Under the pieces are notes generated by a model. It saw only the letters and a list, made by a program, of their open reading frames with translations, made no database searches and was not told the DNA's origin. A stretch of 64,000 bases of DNA, taken from JALYGJ01 sp036558545 (GTDB lineage Bacteria > Chloroflexota > Limnocylindria > Limnocylindrales > CSP1-4). Of the stretch, positions 38,839 through 47,681 are shown piece by piece. The position numbers and the translations under genes are program-made. Every line of letters starts with the position of its first letter. Position 1 is the stretch's first letter. The stretch is from positions 1 through 64,000 of the forward strand of contig DATBFJ010000029.1 in NCBI GenBank assembly GCA_036558545.1, written 5' to 3'.

Positions 38839-40481
38839 ACGGCGCTTGCTGGGACGGCCAGGGATTGCTCGCGGCTTTGCGCCACTCGGCCGCGACGCTT
38901 CATGCACAGGTCGACGAGGTAAATGCGCTGAACGTCTTCCCGGTCCCGGACGGAGACACCGGCTCGAACATGCTCGCGACTGTGCAGGCCGCGCTCGGCG
39001 AGGCGGAAGACGTACCCGACGGTGACCGGACCGTACCGCGCGTTGCGGCGGCGCTGAGCCTTGGGGCGTTGATGGGCGCGCGCGGTAACTCGGGGGTGAT
39101 CCTGTCGCAGCTATTTCGCGGTTTGAGCGAGGCGGTCAACGATGTCGACGAGATCGGCGGTCGAGAGCTTGCGCGGGCCCTCAAACAAGGCTGCGAGGCG
39201 GCGTTCTCCGCGGTGGCGGTGCCGGTCGACGGAACGATTCTGACCGTGGTGCGCGATGCGTCGACGGCTGCTGCTGAGGCACTGGTTGCGAACGGCACCC
39301 TCGAGCATGTTCTTGAGGCGGCCGCATCAGAAGCCGCCGCATCGGTCGCGCGGACCCCATCGATGCTTCCGATCCTGCGCAGCGCGGGTGTTGTCGACGC
39401 GGGCGGCAAAGGTCTCGAGCTGTTGCTGCGCGGCGCACTCGCGTCTGTTCGCGGCGAGGTCGAGCCGGAGATCGAGGCCGGCCATGACATCGCTCTGCCC
39501 GTGCTTGCCGCGCTCGAGGCGGAAGGGTTTGGCTACGAGACGGTCTTCCTCGTGGTCCCGCGCGCCGGCGAACGGCTGGACATCGAGAGCATACGTACGC
39601 GGCTCGGCCAGATGGGCGAGTCCGTGCTCGTCGCCGGCGACGCCAATGCCGTCAAGATCCATATCCATAACGAGCACCCTGATGCCGTGCTGGGCTATGG
39701 CATAAGCCTTGGCTCGCTCAGCCGAATCAGCGTCGAGAACCTGGACCGCCAGGCAACCGCCGTGAGGGAGCACATTGCAGCTGGCATCGCGCCGGTGCCA
39801 CCCACGGCCCGAGCGGCAGCGGTGGGGCCGGTGGTGGTCGCCGTGTCGCCGGGGAAGGGTTGGTCACAGCTGTTCACGACACTCGGCGCGGCGGCAGTGG
39901 TCGATGGCGGCCAAAGTGCCAATCCCAGTGCAGGTGAGCTGGCTGAGGCGATCCGAGCAACGAATGCGACAGAAGTAATCGTTCTGCCCAACAATCCGAA
40001 CGTGAGGCTTGCCGCTAAACAGGCCGGCGCCTTGACTCCGGATGTCGCCGTCGAGGTCGTCAGCAGCCGAAATCCGGCCGAGGGTGTTGCCGCGCTGCTC
40101 GCGCTCGAGTCCGACGTCGACCTGAAGACTGCGGCCAAGGCAATGGCCCACGCAGCGGAAAAGATCCAGACACTGTCGGTGACGGCCGCCGTGCGCGACG
40201 CGCGGATGGGGCGACACCGGGTGCACAGGGGCGACTTCATCGTCCTCGGTCCGAGTGAGGGTTTGATGGCCAGCGCTCGGGAGCGCACGGCGGCGGTTCT
40301 CGCGGCCGTTGGAAAGCTCAAGGGCGGCTATGAGCTACTGACGCTGTATCGCGGCAAGGGCGTCGACGGAGTTGCGGCGGACGAGCTACTGACGGCATTG
40401 CGCAGCTCGTTGGCGGACATTGAGATCGAGATCGTCGATGGCGGTCAGCCACATTACGACTTCCTGATCGCGGCGGAATAA
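38835..40481 (+). CDS. DAK2 domain fatty-acid kinase FakA-like protein (YloV)
   Basis: The 548-residue product has an N-terminal DAK2 (DhaL-like) nucleotide-binding domain with NVFPVPDGDTGSNM (three metal Asp region), GARGNSGVILSQLFRG and VDAGGKGLELLL. A middle domain and a C-terminal DegV-like/EDD-related domain (VIVLPNNPNVRLAAKQA, GELAEAIRA) follow. FakA phosphorylates FakB-bound fatty acids so they can enter phospholipids; plsX and acpP further on fit such a pathway. No FakB is seen here. GTG 38835 overlaps asp23. Confidence 0.88.
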   Translation: MNGACWDGQGLLAALRHSAATLHAQVDEVNALNVFPVPDGDTGSNMLATVQAALGEAEDVPDGDRTVPRVAAALSLGALMGARGNSGVILSQLFRGLSEAVNDVDEIGGRELARALKQGCEAAFSAVAVPVDGTILTVVRDASTAAAEALVANGTLEHVLEAAASEAAASVARTPSMLPILRSAGVVDAGGKGLELLLRGALASVRGEVEPEIEAGHDIALPVLAALEAEGFGYETVFLVVPRAGERLDIESIRTRLGQMGESVLVAGDANAVKIHIHNEHPDAVLGYGISLGSLSRISVENLDRQATAVREHIAAGIAPVPPTARAAAVGPVVVAVSPGKGWSQLFTTLGAAAVVDGGQSANPSAGELAEAIRATNATEVIVLPNNPNVRLAAKQAGALTPDVAVEVVSSRNPAEGVAALLALESDVDLKTAAKAMAHAAEKIQTLSVTAAVRDARMGRHRVHRGDFIVLGPSEGLMASARERTAAVLAAVGKLKGGYELLTLYRGKGVDGVAADELLTALRSSLADIEIEIVDGGQPHYDFLIAAE

Positions 40482-42812
40482 GTGAGCGCGCCCGCCGTCT
40501 CCCGGCGCGCCCACGAGTCGACGCCAGAGAGACTTCTCGACCAGACGCTCAGCCAATCGCACATGGTTGCGCCGTCGACCGCCAGGCATCTGCGCCGAAT
40601 GGACATCGTCACGGTACGCGATCTCGTGTTCCACTTCCCACGCAAGTACAACGACTTCAGCCGGTCCATGACGCTCAAAGAGCTACGCGAGAAGCCGCCC
40701 GAAGGCCCGGTGAGCGCAACCGTCGAGGTGGTGGATCTGCGCGTCGAAGCGGGCTTCAGGCGCCGCGTTCAACGCACCGTTGCGCGCCTGCGTGATGAAA
40801 CGGGCGAGGCCGAGGCGATCTGGTTCGGGCGACGGTACATAGAACGTCGTTTGGCGATTGGTGACGTCGTCGCAATGTCCGGCAAAGTCGAGCTGCGCGG
40901 TTGGCTGCCGCGCTTCCAAAACCCCGAATTCGGGGTTGCCGGCGGCGAGTCACTGAACGCCGGACGGATAGTGCCTGTTTACCGCCTCACGGCCGGAGTA
41001 ACGCTGCCGACCCTTCGAGCGCGGATCAAGGACGCTCTCGACAAGGCCCTTCCGACGCAGCCTGAATACCTGTCGCGGACCATGCGCCGGTCACTGGAGC
41101 CTGACATCGGTCGCCTCGTCGATGTTCGCGAGGCAATCGAGTGGATGCATTTCCCGCCGGATTTCGCGCAGCTGGACGACGCGTTGCGCCGCCTCGCGTT
41201 CGACGAGCTGCTCGCGCTCCAGTTGGGCATGGTTGCGCGGCAGCGACAACGTGAGCGCGAGCACGGCGAGCCAATAGTCGTCAGTGACGCCGAGTTCAAC
41301 GCGATCGTCAGTGGCGTCGAGACCGTCATTGCAAACCAGGTTGCCGAAAGACTTGCGCGCGCCGGCCAGGAGATCGAGGCGGACGCGGCGGTGTCGCTGA
41401 CAGAAGACCAGGGTTCCGCGCTGTCTGACATTCGCGCGGACCTGGCCGGCGCCGTGCCGATGATGCGCTTGCTGCAGGGCGATGTCGGCTCCGGCAAGAC
41501 GGCGGTGGCGGCGATCGCGATGGCGGCCGTCGCGGCGCGCGAGCAACAGGCCGCGCTGCTCGCACCAACCGATCTTCTCGCGCGCCAGCACGCGCAAACG
41601 CTGAGCCTGCTGCTCGAGCCGCTCGGTCACGATGTGACCTTGCTGACCGGCTCCCTGCCAGCAGCCCAGCGCGGAGAGGCGCTTGATCTGCTGGCTGCGC
41701 CGACGCAGTCGATCGAGGGCAGGAGTCGGGGACGAGTCGTCGTCGGCACGCATGCGCTCGTCCAGGAAGGGGTGGCGTTCGACAACCTCCGACTCGTCGT
41801 GGTCGACGAGCAGCACCGGTTTGGCGTCGCCGAACGAGACGCGCTGACGAGCAAGGGCACCGCACCTCACGTTCTGCTGATGACCGCCACGCCCATTCCG
41901 CGAACTCTCGGCCAGATAGTCCACGCGGACCTGGACGTCTCCGACCTGCGTACCCCACCCCGGGGCCGGCAGAAGATCCGCACCGGCATCAGGCGCACTG
42001 ATGAGCTCGTGCGCCGGGCTGACGGGGGCACGGGCGCCATCCCGTTGATGGTCCGCGAGATCGCCAAGCGGCACCGCGCGTTCGTGGTCGTGCCGCTCGT
42101 CGAGGACGACCCTGAATCGGGAGCGAGATCAGTCGAGGACGGCGCGAAGCTCATCGCCGGTCACTGGGCAGAGGCCGCCCAGACGGCCGGGCTGGACGTC
42201 GAGTTGCCACCAATCGAAATCGTCCACGGGCAGATGAAGGCGCGCGAACGTGATGAGCGAATGGAGCGCTTCCGCGCCGGCGAGGTGCCCATCGTCGTTG
42301 GCACGACCGTGCTCGAGGTGGGCGTGGACGTGCCCGAGGCGACCGTGATGATGATCCTTGACGCTGATCGATTTGGCCTCGCCCAACTTCACCAGCTGCG
42401 TGGCCGCGTTGGCCGCGGCGAGGCGGAGTCGTACTGCATCCTCGTCAGCGAGCGTTATCCCGTTGATCCAGACAATCCGGCAGATGACGAAGAAGCGACG
42501 GTGAAGGCCCGACTGGATGCTCTGGCCCACACAACCGACGGTTTCCTGCTGGCGGAGATGGACCTCGAACAACGGCATGAGGGCGAATTGCTGGGGGTGT
42601 CTCAGAGCGGCTTGCCACCACTTCGGGTCGCGTCACTGACCAGGCCCTCCGATCAGCAGATGTCGCTCCGCGCGCGCTCCGTGGCCGAGGACATCGTAAG
42701 TCCAGATGGGCGACTCAAGCCTGGCCATGAGGATCTGCAGCACGAGATCACGACGGGTTGGCTCAAGCGAGTTGGAGCCGGAGAAGTCCTGGAGGTGGAC
42801 GCAGATGCCTGA
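40482..42812 (+). CDS. recG: ATP-dependent DNA helicase RecG
   Basis: RecG remodels stalled forks and branched DNA. The 776-residue protein has an N-terminal wedge/OB domain (VRDLVFHFPRKYNDFS, GDVVAMSGKVELRG) and the helicase core. The core shows LLQGDVGSGKTAVAAIA (Walker A), VVVDEQHRFGV (DEQH), LLMTATPIPRTL, VGTTVLEVGVDVPEATVMMI and QLRGRVGRGEAESYCIL. The start is GTG directly after the fakA-like stop. The end overlaps rsmD by 8 bases. Confidence 0.97.
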   Translation: MSAPAVSRRAHESTPERLLDQTLSQSHMVAPSTARHLRRMDIVTVRDLVFHFPRKYNDFSRSMTLKELREKPPEGPVSATVEVVDLRVEAGFRRRVQRTVARLRDETGEAEAIWFGRRYIERRLAIGDVVAMSGKVELRGWLPRFQNPEFGVAGGESLNAGRIVPVYRLTAGVTLPTLRARIKDALDKALPTQPEYLSRTMRRSLEPDIGRLVDVREAIEWMHFPPDFAQLDDALRRLAFDELLALQLGMVARQRQREREHGEPIVVSDAEFNAIVSGVETVIANQVAERLARAGQEIEADAAVSLTEDQGSALSDIRADLAGAVPMMRLLQGDVGSGKTAVAAIAMAAVAAREQQAALLAPTDLLARQHAQTLSLLLEPLGHDVTLLTGSLPAAQRGEALDLLAAPTQSIEGRSRGRVVVGTHALVQEGVAFDNLRLVVVDEQHRFGVAERDALTSKGTAPHVLLMTATPIPRTLGQIVHADLDVSDLRTPPRGRQKIRTGIRRTDELVRRADGGTGAIPLMVREIAKRHRAFVVVPLVEDDPESGARSVEDGAKLIAGHWAEAAQTAGLDVELPPIEIVHGQMKARERDERMERFRAGEVPIVVGTTVLEVGVDVPEATVMMILDADRFGLAQLHQLRGRVGRGEAESYCILVSERYPVDPDNPADDEEATVKARLDALAHTTDGFLLAEMDLEQRHEGELLGVSQSGLPPLRVASLTRPSDQQMSLRARSVAEDIVSPDGRLKPGHEDLQHEITTGWLKRVGAGEVLEVDADA

Positions 42813-43380
42813 CGCTGGTCGCATCATTGCGGGCACTGCTCGCGGAATACGCCTCGAGGCGCCGCCGGATGGCACGCGTCCATTGACCGACAGGGTCAAG
42901 GAAGCGCTCTTCGCGGCGCTCGAGTCCGCCGGTGCCCTTGGCGGTCCCTTCCTGGACCTTTTTGCCGGCAGCGGCGCGGCGGGCATCGAAGCGCTCAGCC
43001 GCGGAGCGCCGCGCGCCACATTCGTCGAGCGCGACGGCAAGGCGTGCCATGTCATCGGCGAGAACCTGCGCCGCGCGCACCTCGAAGTCAATGGCGACGT
43101 CGTGCGCGCGGAAGCTGTCAGCTTCCTGCTCGGCGGCGCAGCACAAAAGCGCGATCCCTTCCAGACGGCGGTCGTGGATCCGCCTTACGGCGACCAGATC
43201 CTGGAACGCGCGCTCGATCTGCTGGGCGATCGCGAGCGACGCTGGCTGACCGACGACGCGACAGTCGTGGCCAAGCATTTTTGGAAAGACGAGCCGCCTG
43301 AGACCGCGGGCACCTTGTCCAGGACTCGGCAGAAGCGCTTCGGCGAGACGATGCTCTCCTTTTACACTCAGAACAGATGA
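42805..43380 (+). CDS. rsmD: 16S rRNA (guanine966-N2)-methyltransferase RsmD
   Basis: RsmD methylates G966 of 16S rRNA. The 191-residue Rossmann methyltransferase shows RIIAGTARGIRL, DRVKEALFAAL, the SAM motif LDLFAGSGAAGIEALSRGA, and catalytic VVDPPYGDQIL (DPPY). ATG 42805 lies inside the recG end; GGAGGTGG precedes it by 7 bases. Its stop overlaps the coaD start (ATGA). rsmD-coaD is a common pair. Confidence 0.96.
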   Translation: MPDAGRIIAGTARGIRLEAPPDGTRPLTDRVKEALFAALESAGALGGPFLDLFAGSGAAGIEALSRGAPRATFVERDGKACHVIGENLRRAHLEVNGDVVRAEAVSFLLGGAAQKRDPFQTAVVDPPYGDQILERALDLLGDRERRWLTDDATVVAKHFWKDEPPETAGTLSRTRQKRFGETMLSFYTQNR

Positions 43381-43883
43381 CCGTCGCCGTCTATCCAGGC
43401 TCGTTCGATCCGATCACCTTCGGCCACATCGACGTGATCGGCCGTGCCGCGACCGTCTTCGACAAGCTCGTCGTCGGAGTGCTGATCAACCCGAAAAAAT
43501 CGCCGATGTTCTCGCTGGACGATCGGATGGAGGTCATTCGCCAGGCAATCGGCGACGAATTGCCTCAGCTGGCGGAAAGAATTGACGTGGCAGGCTTCGA
43601 TGGTCTGACGGTCGATTTCGCGCTCAAGGTCGGTGCTGGCTTCATCGTCCGTGGCCTTCGCGCGGTGAGCGATTTCGAGTCGGAGATGCAGATGGCTCAC
43701 ACAAATCGCAAGCTGGCACCACAGGTTGACACGGTCTTCTTCATGACTGCACTCGAGCACGCCTATCTCTCGTCGAGCCTGGTCAAGGAGATCGCGCAGT
43801 TCGGCGGCGACGTCGCCGGCATGGTTCCCGGTGCAGTTACGCGTAGGCTCGGGGAGGCGTCAGGCCGTACAATCGGCGGCTAA
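43377..43883 (+). CDS. coaD: Phosphopantetheine adenylyltransferase
   Basis: CoaD makes dephospho-CoA from 4'-phosphopantetheine and ATP. The 168-residue protein has AVYPGSFDPITFGHIDVI with the nucleotidyltransferase HxGH-type FGH, FIVRGLRAVSDFESEMQMA, and the C-terminal YLSSSLVKEIAQFGG. ATG 43377 overlaps rsmD. A TACAAT hexamer near its end (43868-43873) could start transcription of the following gene. Confidence 0.97.
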   Translation: MTVAVYPGSFDPITFGHIDVIGRAATVFDKLVVGVLINPKKSPMFSLDDRMEVIRQAIGDELPQLAERIDVAGFDGLTVDFALKVGAGFIVRGLRAVSDFESEMQMAHTNRKLAPQVDTVFFMTALEHAYLSSSLVKEIAQFGGDVAGMVPGAVTRRLGEASGRTIGG

Positions 43884-43942
43884 GAGCGCGTGCTGAGGTT
43901 GGGTGCACTGGACGCCAGGCGCGTGCCCCGGAGAAGACTCCC

Positions 43943-44458
43943 ATCGACATCATCTTTCTGATCGAACAGCTTGAACGGCTGATCTCGGGCGGCCGGGCCA
44001 TGCCGCTCACGAGCAACGTGATCATCGACCAGGCCCGCGCTCTGGACCTTCTCGATCAGCTGCGTGTGGCGGTGCCCGAAGAGGTTCGCCAGGCAAAGCG
44101 AATCAACGAAGAGACCGAGCGCATCGTCGAGCGCGCGCAGGAAGAGGCTGAGCGCATCCTTGCGCGTGCCCAGGAGCAGGCGGCCTTCCTGATCGAGGAG
44201 CGTGAGCTGACGCGCGCTGCCGAGATCAAGTCGAAGGAGATCATCGCCGAGGGTCAGCGCGAAGCCGACGAGATCCGGCGCGGTGCCGACGAATACGCGG
44301 CAAGCGTGCTCGTGAAGATCGAAGGCCAACTGATTCACGAGCTACAGAGCATCAAGCGCGGCTTGGCGATGCTCGACGAACGCTATGTCGACGACAACGA
44401 GGGCAACGGCGTCGCACCGGCGGCAGAGGTGCCCAGCGGTGTCGGTGGACGCTCTTAG
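43943..44458 (+). CDS. SepIVA/DivIVA-like coiled-coil protein with an apparent ATC start
   Basis: The 171-residue product is mostly a charged coiled coil (about 45-135; runs of E, R, A and Q such as EEAERILARAQEQAAFLIEE). It is typical of small DivIVA-like cell-division proteins found beside coaD or yceD in Gram-positive-type genomes. The family N-terminus, recalled as MDILYLIDRLE-like, aligns with DIIFLIEQLERLISGGRAMP. Those residues lie in frame upstream of the first ATG (44000), yet no ATG, GTG or TTG occurs between the coaD stop and 44000. ATC 43943 has GGAG 9 bases upstream and is taken as the start. The next gene overlaps it. Confidence 0.8.
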   Translation: MDIIFLIEQLERLISGGRAMPLTSNVIIDQARALDLLDQLRVAVPEEVRQAKRINEETERIVERAQEEAERILARAQEQAAFLIEERELTRAAEIKSKEIIAEGQREADEIRRGADEYAASVLVKIEGQLIHELQSIKRGLAMLDERYVDDNEGNGVAPAAEVPSGVGGRS

Positions 44459-44975
44459 CTACAACGTCGCGTCGCTGCTCAGAGCGGCACCTGGGACAGA
44501 AAACAAGTACCCGGTCACCGACGTTCGTCTCGACATCGCAGAGGATCTGACCCTCTCACAGCCGATCAACGGCGAGGTACGCCTCTCCAGGACGGGCAGG
44601 AGCATTCTGGCGCGCGCCCATCTGAGCACCGCGGTCGAGGGATACTGCGCGCGCTGCCTGACGGTGGTTACGGCGCCTATCGAAGTGGACATCGAAGAGG
44701 AGGCGCTGCCTTCGATCGACATCGACAGTGGCTTACCGGTGCATCATGAGGACGAGCCGGACGTGTTGCGAATCGATGACCATCACGAGCTTGATCTGAG
44801 CGAACCCGTGCGCGAAGCGATCAGTTTGGCCGAACCGATTACTCTTCTATGTCGCCAAGACTGCCGCGGGCTGTGCCCCACGTGCGGCGTCGACCTCAAC
44901 ACTGTCATCGAACATTCCCACACCGAAGACGCGATCGACCCGCGCCTGGCCGGTTTGGCAGAGTGGCGCGAATAA
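44439..44975 (+). CDS. yceD: YceD/DUF177 family protein (23S rRNA accumulation protein)
   Basis: YceD-family proteins support 23S rRNA/large-subunit assembly and almost always precede rpmF and plsX. The 178-residue protein has the cysteine-rich signature VEGYCARCLTVV in the middle and LLCRQDCRGLCPTCGVDLN near the end, followed by IDPRLAGLAEWRE, typical of the family C-terminus. The start is taken as GTG 44439 with GAGG about 7 bases upstream; GTG 44445 is equally possible. It overlaps the previous gene by 20 bases in another frame. Confidence 0.9.
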   Translation: MSVDALSYNVASLLRAAPGTENKYPVTDVRLDIAEDLTLSQPINGEVRLSRTGRSILARAHLSTAVEGYCARCLTVVTAPIEVDIEEEALPSIDIDSGLPVHHEDEPDVLRIDDHHELDLSEPVREAISLAEPITLLCRQDCRGLCPTCGVDLNTVIEHSHTEDAIDPRLAGLAEWRE

Positions 44976-44993
44976 CCAAGGAGAGAGAAGGAC

Positions 44994-45197
44994 ATGGGAG
45001 TTCCCAAGAGGCGTGTCTCGCACGCGCGCCAGGGCGAGCGTCGCTCGCATCACGCGCTGAGCCTGCCGCAGCTAGAGGAGTGCCCGCACTGCCATCAGCA
45101 GAAGCGCGCTCATCACGCGTGCCAGAACTGCGGCTGGTACAACGGCCGCGAGGCCGTGCACATCAAGACCAAGACCAAGCCGGAGAGCGCGGCTTAA
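44994..45197 (+). CDS. rpmF: 50S ribosomal protein bL32 (zinc-type)
   Basis: The 67-residue protein begins MGVPKRRVSHARQGERRSHHA and has two CxxC pairs (CPHC, CQNC) for zinc, then GWYNGREAVHIK, the normal bL32 end. ATG 44994 is preceded by AAGGAGAGAGAAGGAC, an excellent SD. It sits between yceD and plsX, the most conserved order for this gene. Confidence 0.97.
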   Translation: MGVPKRRVSHARQGERRSHHALSLPQLEECPHCHQQKRAHHACQNCGWYNGREAVHIKTKTKPESAA

Positions 45198-45241
45198 GGC
45201 CCGCTTCCTTCCGTTCGCTCCTCGACTAGAGGAGACAACAC

Positions 45242-46270
45242 TTGGATCTCGAGACGCTGCGCGGCACTGAGTCGCACCTGGACGCACGTGTCCGGGTCGC
45301 AGTTGACGCGATGGGCGGGGATCACGCACCGGACGAGGTCGTCGCCGGTGCAGTGGACTGGGCCGCGAACAATCCGGACACGGACGTCATCCTCGTCGGA
45401 GATCAGGCCGCGATTGAGGCCCTTATCAGTGGGCCGCGTCCCGCGACCGTGAGCATCGTGCCCGCCAGCGAGTCGGTCTCGATGGATGAGCATCCGGCGC
45501 TCGCCGTGCGCCGCAAGCGAGACGCCTCGATCAACATTTGCATGCGCCTCGTGAAGGATGGCAAGGCCGACGCGGTGGTGACCGCGGGCCACACCGGAGC
45601 CGGTGTCGCGTCGGCCATCCTCAACCTTGGTCGGCTGAAGAACGTCGACAGGCCCGCGCTTGCCGTCCAGCTCGTGACGGATAAGGGCCCGATGGTTTTT
45701 CTCGACATTGGTGCCACGACCGATTCGACGGGCAACAACCTGTACCAGTACGCGCAGATGGGCACGATCTTCGCCGAGCGGGTGCTGGGCGTGAAGACGC
45801 CCTCGGTCGCGCTGTTGAGCATTGGAGAGGAAGGCGGCAAGGGCGAGCAGCGAGTCCAGGATGCGACCACGCTGCTCAGTGCCAGCGACCTCAACTTCGT
45901 GGGCAATGCCGAGGGCAAGGACCTGCCCAAGCATCCAGCGGACGTGGTCGTGTGCGATGCATCCGTGGGCAACGTAACGATCAAGTTCTTCGAGGGCCTG
46001 TCGACCTTCATCTTCGACCAGTTCCGGATCGAGTTCAAAAGAGCACCATGGGGCCCGATCGGCTACTTCTTCATGCGTCCGGGCATCGGCCGGATCCGCC
46101 AGCGCTTCGACTACGAGCGGCTCGGCGGCTCGCCGCTATTGGGCGTCAGGGGGACCGTGCTCATCACCCACGGCCGCGCGCGCCGGCGGATGATCGGCTT
46201 CGCCGTGGAAGTTGGCGCGGCCGCGGCACGGGCTCATATCCCCGACCGAATTGCCGATGCTCTCTCCTGA
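45242..46270 (+). CDS. plsX: Phosphate acyltransferase PlsX
   Basis: PlsX makes acyl-phosphate from acyl-ACP for phospholipid synthesis. The 342-residue protein begins RVRVAVDAMGGDHAPDEVV and has AVVTAGHTGAGVASAILNLGRL, VFLDIGATTDSTGNNLYQYAQMG, LSIGEEGGKGEQ and GGSPLLGVRGTVLITHG. The start is TTG 45242 with GAGGAG 7-8 bases upstream. The first 15 residues precede the conserved domain. acpP lies two genes on. It overlaps nusB by 14 bases. Confidence 0.96.
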   Translation: MDLETLRGTESHLDARVRVAVDAMGGDHAPDEVVAGAVDWAANNPDTDVILVGDQAAIEALISGPRPATVSIVPASESVSMDEHPALAVRRKRDASINICMRLVKDGKADAVVTAGHTGAGVASAILNLGRLKNVDRPALAVQLVTDKGPMVFLDIGATTDSTGNNLYQYAQMGTIFAERVLGVKTPSVALLSIGEEGGKGEQRVQDATTLLSASDLNFVGNAEGKDLPKHPADVVVCDASVGNVTIKFFEGLSTFIFDQFRIEFKRAPWGPIGYFFMRPGIGRIRQRFDYERLGGSPLLGVRGTVLITHGRARRRMIGFAVEVGAAAARAHIPDRIADALS

Positions 46271-46724
46271 GGATCTACCGCCAGAAGATTCGTCGCGTGT
46301 CCACGACGAGGAGCGCGAGGCACGACAGCTCGCCCTCGCCGCAGTCTTCGAAGCCGACTTTGGCCAGCACACCGCACATCAGGTCCTCGAGAGGCGCATC
46401 GGCGACGAGCAAACCGGCCCACGGGTGGCATCGATGGCGCGCGACATCGTTGCCGCGGTGGCCGTCAACCGCGACCGGATCGACGCTCAAATTGAGCAGA
46501 TCGCGCCTCGTTACCCGGTCGTTCAGCTGGCCAAAATAGACCGCGCTTTGCTCCGTTGCGCGATGGCTGAACTGCTACACTCCCGCACGACGCCGGCCCG
46601 GGTAGCCATCGCCGAGTGGGTCGAGCTGGCGCGCACATACAGTGGCGAACCAGCCCGTCGTCTGCTGAACGGCGTTCTCGGGCGAGTCGTCCGAGACAGC
46701 CAAACAGGAGGGAGCACTGAGTGA
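46257..46724 (+). CDS. nusB: Transcription antitermination protein NusB
   Basis: NusB with S10 binds boxA RNA to prevent early termination of rRNA transcription. The 155-residue helical protein shows REARQLALAAVFEADFG near the N-terminus and, at the end, VVQLAKIDRALLRCAMAELL, TPARVAIAEWVELARTYSGE and RLLNGVLGRVVRD. ATG 46257 lies inside the plsX end. Its stop overlaps acpP by 4 bases. Finding nusB between plsX and acpP is less usual. Confidence 0.92.
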   Translation: MLSPEDLPPEDSSRVHDEEREARQLALAAVFEADFGQHTAHQVLERRIGDEQTGPRVASMARDIVAAVAVNRDRIDAQIEQIAPRYPVVQLAKIDRALLRCAMAELLHSRTTPARVAIAEWVELARTYSGEPARRLLNGVLGRVVRDSQTGGSTE

Positions 46725-46963
46725 CCGCAGATACCTATGAGCGTCTGAAGAAGATCGTCGTGGAGCAGCTTGGCGTAGAAGAGGACCAGGTAACTCCGGA
46801 TGCGAACTTCGTTGAAGACCTCAATGCGGACTCGCTCGATCTGGTTGAGCTGATCATGAGCCTCGAGGAAGAGTTCGGAGCCGAGATCTCGGACGAAGAC
46901 GCCGAGAAGATCCGGACGGTTCAGGACGCCGTCGACTACGTCGAGGAGCGCTCTAACCAGTAG
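46721..46963 (+). CDS. acpP: Acyl carrier protein
   Basis: ACP carries growing acyl chains on a phosphopantetheine arm. The 80-residue acidic protein has the attachment motif DLNADSLDLVELIMSLEEEFG, with the modified Ser in DSL, and ISDEDAEKIRTVQDAVDYVEE at the end. The start is GTG 46721 overlapping nusB. It sits between plsX and rnc; ACP synthase substrate CoA is made by the nearby coaD product. Confidence 0.97.
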   Translation: MTADTYERLKKIVVEQLGVEEDQVTPDANFVEDLNADSLDLVELIMSLEEEFGAEISDEDAEKIRTVQDAVDYVEERSNQ

Positions 46964-46982
46964 GCTCCAGAGTCGGGATCGC

Positions 46983-47681
46983 ATGGCGCCGGCGGCGGAG
47001 CTTGCCGAGCGCCTCGGGCTTCAATTCAGCGATCTTTCGCTGCTCACCCAGGCGCTCATACACAGCAGCTACCTGCATGAGCAGCCGTCCGCGGGTCAGT
47101 CCAACGAGCGCCTCGAGTTTCTCGGCGACTCGGTAATCGGGCTGATCATCTCCGAGGCGCTGTGGCAGCGCTATCCGAGCGACGATGAAGGCTCGATGAC
47201 CACTCGCCGCGCAGCAATCGTGTCCGCGCGAGGCCTATCGCGTATCGCCCAGCGGCTCGAGCTGGGCGAGTTTCTGTATCTGGGCCTGGGAGCGTCAGCC
47301 GCCGGAGAAAGAGCGCGCAAGTCCGTGCTGGCCGCGCTGTTTGAAGCCGTGACCGGCGCAATCTACCTGGAGTTCGGTCTGGAAACGACACGAACGTGGC
47401 TGCTCGCCGTGGCAGAGCCGGAGCTATCCGAGCCGAACACGATCGACGCGCTCAAGCCGGCGAAGAGCGTGCTTCAGGAGCTGTCCTACGCACGGACGGG
47501 GCGCGCGCCGCACTACCGCCTGGTCAGTGACGAGGGACCGGCCCACGCGCGCGAATACGTTGTCGAAGCCGTGGTCGGCGGTGAGCCGCTGGGCCAGGGG
47601 AGCGGCCGCTCGCGGCGCGAAGCCGAGACCGAGGCGGCGCGCGTTGCGATTGCGGCACTCGAGCGAATGACTGCCGACTGA
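46983..47681 (+). CDS. rnc: Ribonuclease III with one altered active-site residue
   Basis: RNase III cleaves double-stranded RNA, including rRNA precursors. The 232-residue protein has the signature NERLEFLGDS (Glu42, Glu45, Asp49) and a C-terminal double-stranded RNA-binding domain (about 160-230; PHYRLVSDEGPAHAREY). The second metal motif reads SVLAALFEAVTGAIYLE. Glu121 is kept, but the Asp three residues earlier, conserved in the family, is Ala118 (codon GCG 47334-47336). Numbering is exactly E. coli plus four. The order acpP-rnc-smc-ftsY is classical. Confidence 0.93.
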   Translation: MAPAAELAERLGLQFSDLSLLTQALIHSSYLHEQPSAGQSNERLEFLGDSVIGLIISEALWQRYPSDDEGSMTTRRAAIVSARGLSRIAQRLELGEFLYLGLGASAAGERARKSVLAALFEAVTGAIYLEFGLETTRTWLLAVAEPELSEPNTIDALKPAKSVLQELSYARTGRAPHYRLVSDEGPAHAREYVVEAVVGGEPLGQGSGRSRREAETEAARVAIAALERMTAD

